64,000 nt of DNA from Corynebacterium diphtheriae (GTDB lineage: Bacteria > Actinomycetota > Actinomycetes > Mycobacteriales > Mycobacteriaceae), in NCBI RefSeq assembly GCF_001457455.1, contig NZ_LN831026.1, forward strand, positions 2,399,667-2,463,666, given 5' to 3'. Shown one piece after another: positions 1 through 8,623 of this stretch (its first letter is position 1; each line of letters opens with the position of its first letter). The position numbers and the translations under genes are program-made. The notes under the pieces are model-generated. The model searched no databases. It had not been told where the DNA came from and saw only the letters and a list, made by a program, of their open reading frames with translations.

Positions 1-1740
1 CCACTCGGTGGCTTTGGCCAGTGGTGGGTGTGGTTCGGAGTCGGCGTCGTCTGGGTCGAAGGAGACTGGTTTGTAGTCTTCTACCTCGGGGAGTTCGACG
101 GGCAGCATGGACTCGGGTAGTGCGTGGGCGAGGCCGTTTTCGTCGTAGACGACTGGGAATGGTTCGCCCCAGTAGCGCTGGCGGGCGAAGAGCCAGTCGC
201 GCAGCTTGTACTGGATTTTTTCGGATCCCTTTTGCTTGTCGACGAGCCACTCAATAACCCGAGCAATCGCTTCCTGCTTGTCTAGGCCATTGATATCGAG
301 GCCTTGGTCATTAGCGGAGTTCACGGCTGTGCCGGATTCGGTGTAGGCCGCTTCGGCAATGTTGCCGCCAGCGACAACCTCGCGAATGGGCAGGCCGAAT
401 TCGGTGGCGAACTCGTAATCGCGGGTGTCGTGTGCAGGCACAGCCATGATTGCGCCGGTGCCGTAACCGGTGAGCACATAGTCACCGATAAACACTGGGA
501 TGCTCTCACCGTTGACAGGGTTGACGGCGTTTACGCCGAGGTAAACGCCTGTCTTTTCCTTGTTTTCTTGGCGCTCAAGGTCGCTCTTTGCGGCGATGGA
601 AGCACGGTAGGCTTTGACTGCTTCCGCAGGGGTGGCTTGGCCGAAGGTCCAACGGGGGTCGATTCCTTCGTAGGAGTTCGTGCCGGCGGCGACGAGGGCG
701 TCGACAAGCTCGTGCTCAGGGGCGAGAACCATGTAGGACGCGCCGAACAGTGTGTCTGGGCGGGTGGTGAACACGGTGATCGTGTGGCCGAGGGCATCAA
801 AGTCCACCTCGGCGCCACGCGAACGACCAATCCAGTTACGCTGCATGCTCTTGACCTTGTCTGGCCAATCCAACAGGTCAAGGTCGTCGATAAGACGATC
901 CGAATATGCAGTAATGCGCATCATCCACTGCGACAACTTCTTGCGGAAAACTGGGAAGTTACCGCGCTCCGAACGACCATCCGCGGTGACCTCCTCGTTA
1001 GCCAACACAGTGCCCAAACCAGGGCACCAGTTCACCATCGAGTGAGAGCGGTAAACCAAGCGGAATTCATCCACAACCTTTGCTTTTTCCACCGCATCCA
1101 ACTCGGAGTACGAGTCAGCAGAGCCCTCGAAGCCCTCCGGCAATGCCACTTCACCCGACTCCAGAAGCGGAATTAGCTCAGAGATAGGGCGGGCCTTTTG
1201 CTGCTTGGTATCAAACCAAGCATTGAAAATCTGTAAGAAGATCCACTGCGTCCACTTGTAGAACTCCGGATCAGTGGTAGCCACGCTACGGCGAGGATCG
1301 TGCCCCAAGCCCAATGCACCCAACTGGCGCTGCATGTTCGCAATGTTGGCCATGGTGGTCGTGCGTGGGTGTGTGCCCGTCTGGATCGCATACTGCTCAG
1401 CTGGCAGACCGAAGGCATCGTAGCCCAAGGTGTGCAGCACATTCTTGCCTAGCATGCGGTTAAAGCGAGCGAAAACATCCGTCGCAATGTATCCCAGTGG
1501 GTGGCCAACGTGCAGACCAGCACCCGATGGATACGGGAACATATCCTGAACAAACAGCTTGTCTTCAGGGAGTTTGTCTCCAGAGACGGCTAAATCGCCC
1601 ACGGGGTTGGGGGCGTTAAAAGTACCGTTATCAATCCAGTACTGCTGCCATGAACGCTCGATCTCACCGGCCAGTTCGGCGGTATAACGAAACGCAGGAC
1701 CTGCTGAAGTGTCAGGGGTGTTTCCGCTCGGATTAGTCAT
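1..1740 (-). CDS. leuS: Leucyl-tRNA synthetase, N-terminal 580 residues (cut by window edge)
   Basis: Class I aminoacyl-tRNA synthetase that charges tRNA-Leu in the cytoplasm. The frame is open from the ATG at 1740 to the window edge, giving 580 of the roughly 950 residues usual for the family. The HIGH-type motif is HVGH at residues 77-80, inside [16 protein letters not shown]. The editing (CP1) domain is visible further on, with [19 protein letters not shown]. The KMSKS loop and anticodon-binding domain lie outside the window. A divergent small gene starts 110 bases beyond its start. Identification is secure; only the 3' end is missing. Confidence 0.97.
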   Translation of the reverse strand, partial: MTNPSGNTPDTSAGPAFRYTAELAGEIERSWQQYWIDNGTFNAPNPVGDLAVSGDKLPEDKLFVQDMFPYPSGAGLHVGHPLGYIATDVFARFNRMLGKNVLHTLGYDAFGLPAEQYAIQTGTHPRTTTMANIANMQRQLGALGLGHDPRRSVATTDPEFYKWTQWIFLQIFNAWFDTKQQKARPISELIPLLESGEVALPEGFEGSADSYSELDAVEKAKVVDEFRLVYRSHSMVNWCPGLGTVLANEEVTADGRSERGNFPVFRKKLSQWMMRITAYSDRLIDDLDLLDWPDKVKSMQRNWIGRSRGAEVDFDALGHTITVFTTRPDTLFGASYMVLAPEHELVDALVAAGTNSYEGIDPRWTFGQATPAEAVKAYRASIAAKSDLERQENKEKTGVYLGVNAVNPVNGESIPVFIGDYVLTGYGTGAIMAVPAHDTRDYEFATEFGLPIREVVAGGNIAEAAYTESGTAVNSANDQGLDINGLDKQEAIARVIEWLVDKQKGSEKIQYKLRDWLFARQRYWGEPFPVVYDENGLAHALPESMLPVELPEVEDYKPVSFDPDDADSEPHPPLAKATEW

Positions 1741-1850
1741 GGTCAAATAGTGTAGTAGCAACCCATGACATTAACCGCATGAAGGTGTACAAAAACGAAG
1801 TGACCTGCTACCGTTCAAGGAAACTGACCCCTAGAAGTGAGGAGTTCCCC

Positions 1851-1946
1851 ATGGACTTCGGCGTTATTTCCGGTGCACTGTCCACCGCTTACCAGTTCAT
1901 TGCACCAATCCTGAAGATCCTTTCCTTGATCAAGGCCTTCATCTAA
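1851..1946 (+). CDS. 31-residue hydrophobic/amphipathic peptide, unknown function
   Basis: A complete small gene: AGTGAGGAG Shine-Dalgarno, ATG, 31 codons, TAA, then a strong terminator 28 bases later, so it looks like its own transcription unit. The peptide begins MDFGVISGAL and ends LSLIKAFI. It has one acidic residue (Asp2), two lysines (22 and 28), one proline (19) and otherwise mostly aliphatic or aromatic residues, as expected for an amphipathic or membrane-inserting helix. It has no signal peptide. Size and make-up recall the corynebacterial mini-porins PorA/PorH (about 40-60 residues, also without signal peptide) and other small membrane-active peptides, but I do not recognise the sequence. 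That it is a gene is well supported; its function is open. Confidence 0.72.
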   Translation: MDFGVISGALSTAYQFIAPILKILSLIKAFI

Positions 1947-1974
1947 GGGATCTAAAGGGTTCACCTTCAATAAC

Positions 1975-2028
1975 CCCCTGTAGAAAGCAGCCACAACGAG
2001 CTGTTTCCTACAGGGGTTTGTTGTTTTC
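1975..2028 (+). terminator. Intrinsic terminator after the 31-residue peptide gene
   Basis: The arms CCCCTGTAGAAAGCAG and CTGTTTCCTACAGGGG pair over 16 positions, allowing two G-U pairs, and are followed by a T-rich run (TTTGTTGTTTT). The hairpin ends where the convergent gene at 2028-2750 stops, so it may also insulate that gene. Confidence 0.85.
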
Positions 2029-2750
2029 TACCACGGTGTGGCGGTGAGGTATGCGACTGCGTTGGTGGCGTCGATAAGCTCTGCGAGTTGGAGTTGCAGT
2101 TCTTCTTGTTTGCTGGCCTCCACTAGAATCCAGCCAGTCCAAGCTGTTTTACCCATGGCATAAATTTGGTCGCCTACATTGCTCATAGTTCGCTGTGCGT
2201 CGCGCACCCACAATAGGCCGATGAGATTCGCTTGAGAAATGTCATCACATTCAGCAATGCTTGCAGCATAAGCTACTGGATCCGCGTTACTCACGAGCAC
2301 CTCGTACAGCGATTGCAGCACCTCGGCATGCTCAGAGTGAGCCAAGAAAACAGGTGTCACAATGCAGAGCTCATCTGTGCAACGAGTGTCAACAGCCCCT
2401 AACTCTATATCGAGGCGATTAACGCTTGCAGAGTAGACGGTCGGTTCTGCGCAGTCTTCGAAAAAGAATTTTTCTATCAGGGAGTCGTCAGGGTCGGGAG
2501 TTTCCTCGTAGGTCACTAGGCTGCGAAGCTCATAGCACTGCATAAGTTCTGGGTGTGATTTTTGGGCGTATGCCGATTCGCAACGCAAGCTCCATTGTGC
2601 GTAGGCACTTCCTTTACTGGGAAGTGGTCGTGGGGAGCTACATACGATGTGAAGGAGCGCGTCTTGGATGCGTTGTTGATAGCGCGCATAGGCATCGGTG
2701 ATATCACTGGGATGAGCTACGAATTCAGTGATCAACACTTCACAGGTCAT
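2028..2750 (-). CDS. Hypothetical protein, 240 aa
   Basis: I do not recognise this protein. It starts at the ATG at 2750 (MTCEVLITEFVAHPSD) and ends at TAG. It is acidic, has no signal peptide or membrane segment, and contains several scattered cysteines. Codon use is ordinary for the window and there is no competing long frame, so it is probably a real cytoplasmic protein. It lies downstream of hrtA on the same strand after a 56-base gap. It could be co-transcribed with hrtBA, but nothing in the sequence shows a functional link. Confidence 0.7.
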   Translation of the reverse strand: MTCEVLITEFVAHPSDITDAYARYQQRIQDALLHIVCSSPRPLPSKGSAYAQWSLRCESAYAQKSHPELMQCYELRSLVTYEETPDPDDSLIEKFFFEDCAEPTVYSASVNRLDIELGAVDTRCTDELCIVTPVFLAHSEHAEVLQSLYEVLVSNADPVAYAASIAECDDISQANLIGLLWVRDAQRTMSNVGDQIYAMGKTAWTGWILVEASKQEELQLQLAELIDATNAVAYLTATPW

Positions 2751-2806
2751 GTCCGTGAGACTAGCACACCAAATTCCCCCTTGAACAGGGAAAATCGGCC
2801 TGAGGG

Positions 2807-3472
2807 TTATGCGGTTTGGAGGGCTTTTCCGTCGGCCATTTCTACGAAGCGGTCGGCGTAGGCCAGTTGGGAGCGGTCGTGGGTGACCATGAGAGTTGCG
2901 AGGGCGAATTCTTTGGTGACGTCGCGGAGTAGTTCGACGATTTCCTTGGAGAGCCGAGCGTCGAGGGCGGAGGTGGGTTCGTCGGCAAGCAGGAGTTGGG
3001 GGTTGCCCATGAGTGCGCGGGCAATATTAACGCGCTGACGTTGGCCGCCAGAGAGTTGGGCTACGCGTCGACCGCCGAGCCCTTTGAGTCCAACGCGGGC
3101 GAGTAGCTCGTCGGCGCGGTCTTTGCGGGGTTTGATACCGCGCAGGTGGTCGGTGATGAGTAGTTGTTCGCGGGCGGTCAACGATCCGAGGAGGTTGGGT
3201 TGTTGGAAGACGAATCCGATGTGTTCACGGCGTGTCGACGTAGCATCCAGGCCTTCCGCACCGTGGAGTGTCACGGTTCCGGAGGTGGGTTCTTGGAGGA
3301 AGCCGGCGATGGAGAGCAGGGTTGATTTTCCGGAGCCGGATTCACCGACGATGGCTACGAGCTCGCCGGGGAATATTTCCACGTTGGCGGAGTCGAGGGC
3401 GGTGACTGTCGAGGTGCCGTCGGGGTAGACCACGCTGGCGTTGGTGATGGAGAGAACTGGTGCGGCGCTCAT
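2807..3472 (-). CDS. hrtA: Heme-efflux ABC transporter ATP-binding protein HrtA
   Basis: Nucleotide-binding subunit of the HrtBA exporter, which protects corynebacteria from hemin toxicity. The start is the ATG at 3472 (MSAAPVLSITNASVVYPDG), which overlaps the hrtB stop by four bases; the frame continues open upstream but that part is hrtB in another frame. All ABC motifs are intact in 221 residues: Walker A GESGSGKS at 43-50, Q-loop FVFQQPN, signature LSGGQ at 140-144, Walker B LLLADEP near 160-166, and H-loop VTHD. It resembles the MacB/LolD-type ATPases that pair with FtsX-fold permeases. The assignment as HrtA rests on this pairing and on chrSA nearby. Confidence 0.9.
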   Translation of the reverse strand: MSAAPVLSITNASVVYPDGTSTVTALDSANVEIFPGELVAIVGESGSGKSTLLSIAGFLQEPTSGTVTLHGAEGLDATSTRREHIGFVFQQPNLLGSLTAREQLLITDHLRGIKPRKDRADELLARVGLKGLGGRRVAQLSGGQRQRVNIARALMGNPQLLLADEPTSALDARLSKEIVELLRDVTKEFALATLMVTHDRSQLAYADRFVEMADGKALQTA

Positions 3473-4503
3473 GCTGTTGCTCCTAATGCAATCTGAGGAT
3501 CGACTTTGGTGACGTTGCGGACGGCGATGGTGGCTCCGATGAGGCCGAGTAGCCAGATGCCTAGCGCTGGGCCGAGTACGGATACCCATCCGAGCGAGAA
3601 TGGCACGCTGCCTGCTATGAACCATCCAAGGAGGGCGCCGATACCAGCACCGAGGGCTACGCCTGCGGCGAGGATGATGGCGGCCTGGCCGAGGGCGTCG
3701 ATAAGCAGGTAGCGTTTCGACGCTCCCAACGCGGCAAGCACGGCAATGTCGCGGGTACGTTGCAGGGTCCATACAGTAAGGAAGGACACCGTGACCAATG
3801 CAGAAATAATGTATAAGAATGCCTGCATGCTTACTAGGGAGGAGCGCTCCGACTTGTAGGCGGGCATTGCTTGGAATGCGCCTTTAAGGTCGGTGACTAC
3901 CTCATTGTCTTGAGGCTGGATAGTTGGCTCTTGGTTGAGGAGCAGTACTGTCCCCACAGCCTTAGTGTGGCTGACCAGCTGCCAAGTAGCAGTGTCGACC
4001 CAAACCACGGGGGTATGGCTGTAGTTTTCGGTTTTTACGGTGCCGGCAACGGTGACGGTGGCACCACCAAGGGTGATGTGGTCACCTGCGCGTACGTGCA
4101 GAAAGTCAGCGAGCTCTGCGGGGAGCAGTGCACCTTGTTCAATGAAGCCGCCTACGGAGTCGGGGAGTGGAGTCCCCTCAGGTAGTCCCATCACGGCGGT
4201 GGTGTTGGCGTTTTGGTCCGATTCGATACGGGTTTGGGAAACACCAAGGGGAGTGGAGTCCTTCCAACGTTCTGCCTGCTGTTCGGAGATTTCCGAGGAA
4301 GTGAACTCTGGGGAAGAACCACCAGCAGTGGTAAATACTACGCTGTGTGGTGCGAGCGCTTCGATGGCGGAAGTGTTTTGTTTACCTAAGCCTTGGGTGA
4401 GGCCGGTCAGCATAACGATCAACAGAGTAATCAAACCAACAACCGATGCGATCAGGGCAAAACGCCCTGCTGCGGCACGAATGTCGCGGATTCCTAAAAA
4501 CAT
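3469..4503 (-). CDS. hrtB: Heme-efflux ABC transporter permease HrtB (FtsX fold)
   Basis: Membrane subunit of the heme exporter, 344 aa. There is one transmembrane segment near residues 15-35 (FALIASVVGLITLLIVMLTG), a large extracytoplasmic domain of about 170 residues, then three C-terminal segments, which is the FtsX/MacB layout. It begins MFLGIRDIRAAAGRF, as corynebacterial HrtB does. The ATG at 4503 follows AAGGAG, which lies inside a long inverted repeat. It is translated with hrtA through a 4-base overlap. In C. glutamicum hrtBA is divergent from chrSA; here a surface-protein gene sits between the two pairs. Confidence 0.9.
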   Translation of the reverse strand: MFLGIRDIRAAAGRFALIASVVGLITLLIVMLTGLTQGLGKQNTSAIEALAPHSVVFTTAGGSSPEFTSSEISEQQAERWKDSTPLGVSQTRIESDQNANTTAVMGLPEGTPLPDSVGGFIEQGALLPAELADFLHVRAGDHITLGGATVTVAGTVKTENYSHTPVVWVDTATWQLVSHTKAVGTVLLLNQEPTIQPQDNEVVTDLKGAFQAMPAYKSERSSLVSMQAFLYIISALVTVSFLTVWTLQRTRDIAVLAALGASKRYLLIDALGQAAIILAAGVALGAGIGALLGWFIAGSVPFSLGWVSVLGPALGIWLLGLIGATIAVRNVTKVDPQIALGATA

Positions 4504-4508
4504 GATCT

Positions 4509-4548
4509 GCTCCTTATTTTCACTTCTATTGTTGTGAAAGTAAGGAGC
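4509..4548 (-). promoter_or_regulatory. Inverted repeat in the hrtB leader that covers the Shine-Dalgarno
   Basis: The arms GCTCCTTATTTTCAC (4509-4523) and GTGAAAGTAAGGAGC (4534-4548) pair over 15 positions around a 10-base loop, with one G-U pair in RNA. In the hrtB transcript the 3' arm contains the AAGGAG that serves the start codon at 4503, so folding would hide the ribosome-binding site. It could instead be a DNA operator. Which of the two it is cannot be told from sequence alone. Confidence 0.6.
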
Positions 4549-4578
4549 TATTCCATCAGTTGGCGTGGTGAAACTCCC

Positions 4579-4596
4579 ATCAACCGACTGGTTGAT
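4579..4596. promoter_or_regulatory. Candidate ChrA operator upstream of hrtB
   Basis: ATCAACCGACTGGTTGAT is a perfect palindrome with 7-base arms around GACT, about 80 bases before the hrtB start. A LuxR-family response regulator such as ChrA would be expected to bind a short inverted repeat here, because ChrA activates hrtBA in C. diphtheriae and C. glutamicum. Assignment to ChrA is inference from position. Confidence 0.45.
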
Positions 4597-4638
4597 ATGA
4601 CATCAGTAGGCTAGATCGTGCGCTTTACTAAACAGCGC

Positions 4639-7278
4639 CTACTGGCGGCGCATCCTCACCAAGCCCAGTACCGCAAAACCGATACCAAAGAACGCCAATG
4701 CGGCCGGAAGCAGCAGGTCAGCGTAGGAACCCGTCTCCGCGAGTTTCTGCTTAATTGCAGACTTCTTCACGTTCGGATCTTCCTTCTTCGGTGACTTAGA
4801 GTCACCGCTCTTCCCAGCAGTCTTGGGCTCACTGGACTTTGCAACAGGGTGCACAGCTACTTTTTCTGCCTTCTTGCTTTCTTTTCCTGCTTTACCGGCT
4901 TTACCCGACACGTCTTCGCCTGTTGGCTGCTGCGCGGTGGCGTTATCGCCCACGAGGAACGTCACGGGCTGTGGTGCTGCGATTTCCTTGTCGCCACTTG
5001 TGGCCTTGAAATACAGGGTGTATTGCCCTGGTTTGTTAAAGGACCAGTTGCCGTGCAGGTGCAGCGGTTTGGTGGTGCTCAGTGTGCGCGTGTCCTCGTC
5101 ACCGGTGTCGAGCATGCGCTTAACCTCGCCGGTTAGCGGATCAGCTTGGTAGAACACTGCACGCCCACCGTCTGGGGTTTCAGCATGATCCAAGGTGATG
5201 TCCACACCCTGCGGGTAGTGCTTGTAGTTCAGGTCCTCCGAGCTGAATCCTGGCCATGGCTTACCTGGTTCCTCGCTGCTAGGCAGAATGTAGAACTTCT
5301 CACCTACAGGGCCTAGGAAGTCCCACTTCTCGTCGCCAAGCTTGTTATCACGCTTCTGGCGTGCATTGTCACGTACTCGAATGATGGTGTCGTCGAGGGA
5401 ACGCTGTACATGCTCATGATTCAGGTTAAAGCCCACTTTACCGTTGTTCTTAGCAAGGCGGATGTCAATATGTCCCTCGGTCAGCTCATGTTTATGGGCA
5501 ACGGTAGGTTCCTTGTGTTCCTCAGATGATTGCGACGACGGTGATGATGGAGAAGACGGGTCAGTATCCTTGCCATTACCGTTTTTATTGGTTTCCGTGT
5601 CGTCACCGGTATCTTCGGTGTCTACACTCTCAGAGTCGTCGCTGTCATCAGTGTCAGCCTCGTCTTCGTGCTTCATCAGCGGGATGTTCTTCACGTCGTC
5701 GCCGCGTTTGAAGGAACCGAAGGTTTCTATCTGCTCGGGGGCTTTCTTCTCGTCCAGCTCCTCGAACTTGTAGTCTTTCTCTATGGACTTGCTTAAATCA
5801 ATCTCTTCCGCTTTGGAGTCAATCGACTTCACATCGATCAATGGATGAGGAATGACAGTAACATGCAGCCATGGTTTAAAATCCTCACACGCGGAGATAT
5901 CCCATTCCTGTTCGATCTTTCCATTTTCGTCGAAGTGCCCCTCTGTACTACATGCCGGCGCACCAATTGTGGAATTTGAGGAAAACATTTTAATTGAGGC
6001 AAAACCTCGCAACTTCTTATCGCCTTGCAGCGTCAAGATGTGTTTTCCATCCTTGGGCTTTATAGACACCCTGACATTGGCATCTTCCAATGATATTGGT
6101 TGTGGATCCCACACACGCTCTTTATCAATTTCCTTCGGCTTTACCAGTTCGGAGCCTGTCTCTGAGATATTCTTGGAGTCCTTGCGATCGTAGGTGAAAG
6201 ACTCGGAAAGCCATGCTGGCTTGGAGTAATCATCAGGAATGAACAGCGCTTGGTACTTAGAGGATCCCTCGCCAAGGAAAGTGGTGGACTTCGCGGTGCC
6301 ACCGGTGACAGGGAGTTCGTCGAGGAAATGGCCATCGATAAGCAAGACGAGGCGACCGTTGCCGGATCCCTTAAACGCGATCTCGGTGTTTTTGTTCTCA
6401 CTAGGCTTAAGGGACAAGCTTGCCGATACCTCCCCCTTAGTAGCTTTCTCCCATGCCTGTGCTGGGTCGAGGATCTTTCCCTTGTCCGGCTGTTCGCCAC
6501 CTACTTGCCATGCCAAATTCATAGGCATGGTCTTAATGGGCTCACCCTCGCTGTCATATGCGGTGGCTTGGTAGGTGAACACGTAGCGACCAGGCTTGGT
6601 AAAAGTGGTGTGGTAGTGCGAGTGACGCGGCTTAATCAGTGAACGGAATGCCTTATCTTTGCTGGAGAAAATTCGAGTGGCACGCAACGCTGTCTGAGTG
6701 AAAACTTCTACGTCCCCTGGCCCTTCTACTTTCAAAAGGTCAAGAGAGTAGTTCTGATTTTGTAGCTCTTCATTATCAGCAGCTTTTTGAATGTGGGAGC
6801 CACTATTATAACCAAAGTAGATAGGTAACTGGCTAGCATCCACATTCTGTGGAGCCTGCCACACGGTATCACCTTGTTTTGCTACAAAGGGAGTTTGCTC
6901 AGTGGAGTTAAACCGATAGTAACCAGATCGCGGTAGCCACATAACAGCATTATCGGCTGGCAAGCCTTTATATTCGGCGGTTTCTTCATTTGCCTTTCTC
7001 AGACCTAGCACAACGCCAAGGCCAGTGATCTCCTTGCCACCATCCCCATCATCTTCGCCCTCCAAGTTATGGTTAGCACCAGTAACAGCAGCTTCAGGTG
7101 AGAGATCCATATGTGTGCCGTAAACGGTGTGTTTGTTCTGATCTGGGCCAGCTAGGGCGGTAGGGGGGAGTGAGGCAAGTCCAGTCACAAGGAAGCAAGT
7201 AGCCGCAGCTCCTACTAATCGACGGTGAGGGATTTTCATCAAACACACTTTCATGAAATTATCGGTAATTATTTTCAT
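4639..7278 (-). CDS. Large sortase-anchored surface protein (choice-of-anchor M type domains)
   Basis: 879-residue wall-anchored protein. The signal peptide lies within residues 14-44 (MKIPHRRLVGAAATC..ALAG). The C-terminus has a sortase motif LAETG at 846-850, a hydrophobic stretch and an RMRRQ tail. The N-terminal region (about 45-270, starting HTVYGTHMDLSPEA) and a later region (about 620-790, GHIDIRL) look like the actinobacterial anch_rpt_wall repeat. Between them is a very acidic Asp/Ser/Glu-rich linker near 560-610. No heme-binding CR domain is recognisable. The start at 7278 is supported by a -10-like TATACC six bases upstream (leaderless type); MKIPHRR is the alternative. It sits between chrS and hrtB, transcribed toward hrtB, which suggests a heme- or metal-linked role. 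That role is inferred only from position. Confidence 0.85.
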   Translation of the reverse strand: MKIITDNFMKVCLMKIPHRRLVGAAATCFLVTGLASLPPTALAGPDQNKHTVYGTHMDLSPEAAVTGANHNLEGEDDGDGGKEITGLGVVLGLRKANEETAEYKGLPADNAVMWLPRSGYYRFNSTEQTPFVAKQGDTVWQAPQNVDASQLPIYFGYNSGSHIQKAADNEELQNQNYSLDLLKVEGPGDVEVFTQTALRATRIFSSKDKAFRSLIKPRHSHYHTTFTKPGRYVFTYQATAYDSEGEPIKTMPMNLAWQVGGEQPDKGKILDPAQAWEKATKGEVSASLSLKPSENKNTEIAFKGSGNGRLVLLIDGHFLDELPVTGGTAKSTTFLGEGSSKYQALFIPDDYSKPAWLSESFTYDRKDSKNISETGSELVKPKEIDKERVWDPQPISLEDANVRVSIKPKDGKHILTLQGDKKLRGFASIKMFSSNSTIGAPACSTEGHFDENGKIEQEWDISACEDFKPWLHVTVIPHPLIDVKSIDSKAEEIDLSKSIEKDYKFEELDEKKAPEQIETFGSFKRGDDVKNIPLMKHEDEADTDDSDDSESVDTEDTGDDTETNKNGNGKDTDPSSPSSPSSQSSEEHKEPTVAHKHELTEGHIDIRLAKNNGKVGFNLNHEHVQRSLDDTIIRVRDNARQKRDNKLGDEKWDFLGPVGEKFYILPSSEEPGKPWPGFSSEDLNYKHYPQGVDITLDHAETPDGGRAVFYQADPLTGEVKRMLDTGDEDTRTLSTTKPLHLHGNWSFNKPGQYTLYFKATSGDKEIAAPQPVTFLVGDNATAQQPTGEDVSGKAGKAGKESKKAEKVAVHPVAKSSEPKTAGKSGDSKSPKKEDPNVKKSAIKQKLAETGSYADLLLPAALAFFGIGFAVLGLVRMRRQ

Positions 7279-7369
7279 TAAAAGGTATAGCCTAATTTGC
7301 CCCTATGCAACATAGGCTTCAATTAAGCGAACTTTCCTTCCAATCCATCACAGGCGCAGGAGATCTTTT
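7279..7369. promoter_or_regulatory. Divergent promoter region, surface protein / chrSA
   Basis: 91 bases between two divergent starts. Leftward, TTGCAT and TATACC could be the -35 and -10 of the surface-protein gene. The repeat AGCCTA ... TAGGCT (7290-7320 region), enclosing CTATG/CATAG, is a possible regulator site. TAGCCTAA matches the core of the DtxR consensus, but the full 19-mer matches at only about 10 positions. Rightward, AGGAG lies 8 bases before the chrS ATG. Confidence 0.4.
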
Positions 7370-8623
7370 ATGCTCGCTAGTGTGAAGCCTCATGTGATTC
7401 AAATTCTCACCGTCATGCGCGTCAGCCTGCATGTTATGTTTGCCGTCCTACTTCTTTTTGGCATCGCGCGCTACCTCATAGACAGGCCAGCCTCACCCAA
7501 TAGCTGGTTTTATATCACCTTGGCCATAGCGGTGATCCTCGGGGTGTTTTATATGATCGGCACCGCATGGGAAAACCGCTTTGCCCGTGGGGACGACATC
7601 CCAGATCCCACCGCATTTAGCCCCCTATGGCTCATAGTCGTGGTCACTCTCTGGGCCTTGCTTGTAGGCACATCCAGCTATTTCTTGTGGCTCATGTTTC
7701 CGCTCATTTTTGTCATGTTGCACCTCAGGCACGGAATCCAGGGAATCCTAGGTGTTGCCTCACTACTTGCCATTGCCATCGCAATACCACTGGTTACACG
7801 CCCCGCTGACTGGGGCCCAGCTCAGGCCATGGGCCCAGCAATCGGTACCGCTTTTTCTATTGTGATCTTTTATGGCTATGCCACCCTACGCAATGACGCA
7901 CAGCATTACCGCCAGTTAGCAGCAGAATTACTTGCTGCCCAGCAAGATTTAGCTACCTCTGAACATCAGGCAGGCCGGCTCGAAGAGCGAGAGCGGCTCT
8001 CTCGCGAGATCCATGACACAGTTGCTCAAGGATTGAGTTCCATCGTAATCTTGGCACGCGCCGCACACGGCCGCCTCGATAAAGGTGAAATTGAAGATGT
8101 GGCACAGCAACTCAGCGTGATCGAAACCCAAGCTTCAGACAGCCTTGCAGAGGCACGCCGCTTTGTGCGCGACCTAGCAGCCCCAGCACTGGGCGACTCG
8201 CTGCCTATCGCACTGACCAGTACCATTAATAATCTACGCACCAAACAGGATGCTCTCGGTGCGCCATTGGATGTTCATTTAGAGCTCGTGGGGGATACGT
8301 CGATAAGCCTGCCGGAGCCGGTATCGCGCACCGTAGTTCGCGTAACCCAAGAAGGGCTCAACAATGTGGTTAAACATGCTCATGCCACAAAAGCGGTGGT
8401 CACATTGGGCGTGTGGGAGGACGAGGTCAGCCTCGACGTGGTGGACAATGGGATCGGGTTCAACCCCGGTACCACCGAGCGTGGCACCAGCTCTGGCTTT
8501 GGCCTTGATGGCCTTCGCAAGCGCGTAGATACCGTTGGTGGCACACTCGTGATTGAATCAGATACATACGGCACCGCACTCGCTTGCCGCATTCCGCTTA
8601 CCAGCCGCCGGGAGACTTCATGA
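7370..8623 (+). CDS. chrS: Heme-responsive sensor histidine kinase ChrS
   Basis: Membrane histidine kinase, 417 aa, partner of the response regulator encoded next. Residues 15-170 contain about six hydrophobic segments, the membrane sensor typical of ChrS. A coiled linker follows, then a HisKA_3 dimerisation box SREIHDTVAQGLSS with the phosphorylated His at 215. The C-terminus is an HATPase domain with EGLNNVVKHA (N box), VVDNGIGFNPG (G1) and GFGLDGLRKR (G2). The ATG at 7370 has a good AGGAG. The gene overlaps chrA by four bases. Family and neighbourhood (hrtBA) support the ChrS name. Confidence 0.9.
   Translation: MLASVKPHVIQILTVMRVSLHVMFAVLLLFGIARYLIDRPASPNSWFYITLAIAVILGVFYMIGTAWENRFARGDDIPDPTAFSPLWLIVVVTLWALLVGTSSYFLWLMFPLIFVMLHLRHGIQGILGVASLLAIAIAIPLVTRPADWGPAQAMGPAIGTAFSIVIFYGYATLRNDAQHYRQLAAELLAAQQDLATSEHQAGRLEERERLSREIHDTVAQGLSSIVILARAAHGRLDKGEIEDVAQQLSVIETQASDSLAEARRFVRDLAAPALGDSLPIALTSTINNLRTKQDALGAPLDVHLELVGDTSISLPEPVSRTVVRVTQEGLNNVVKHAHATKAVVTLGVWEDEVSLDVVDNGIGFNPGTTERGTSSGFGLDGLRKRVDTVGGTLVIESDTYGTALACRIPLTSRRETS

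Noticed and set aside
304..1176. Rightward open frame of 290 codons opposite leuS
   Set aside because: leuS motifs are intact on the other strand; the frame is a shadow with no family resemblance.
2807..3772. A 321-codon version of HrtA with a 100-residue Arg-rich N-terminal extension
   Set aside because: The extension is hrtB read in another frame; the ATGA overlap and motif spacing place the start at 3472.
7290..7312. DtxR box between the surface-protein gene and chrS
   Set aside because: The core TAGCCTAA matches but only about 10 of 19 positions fit the consensus; not enough to claim iron control.
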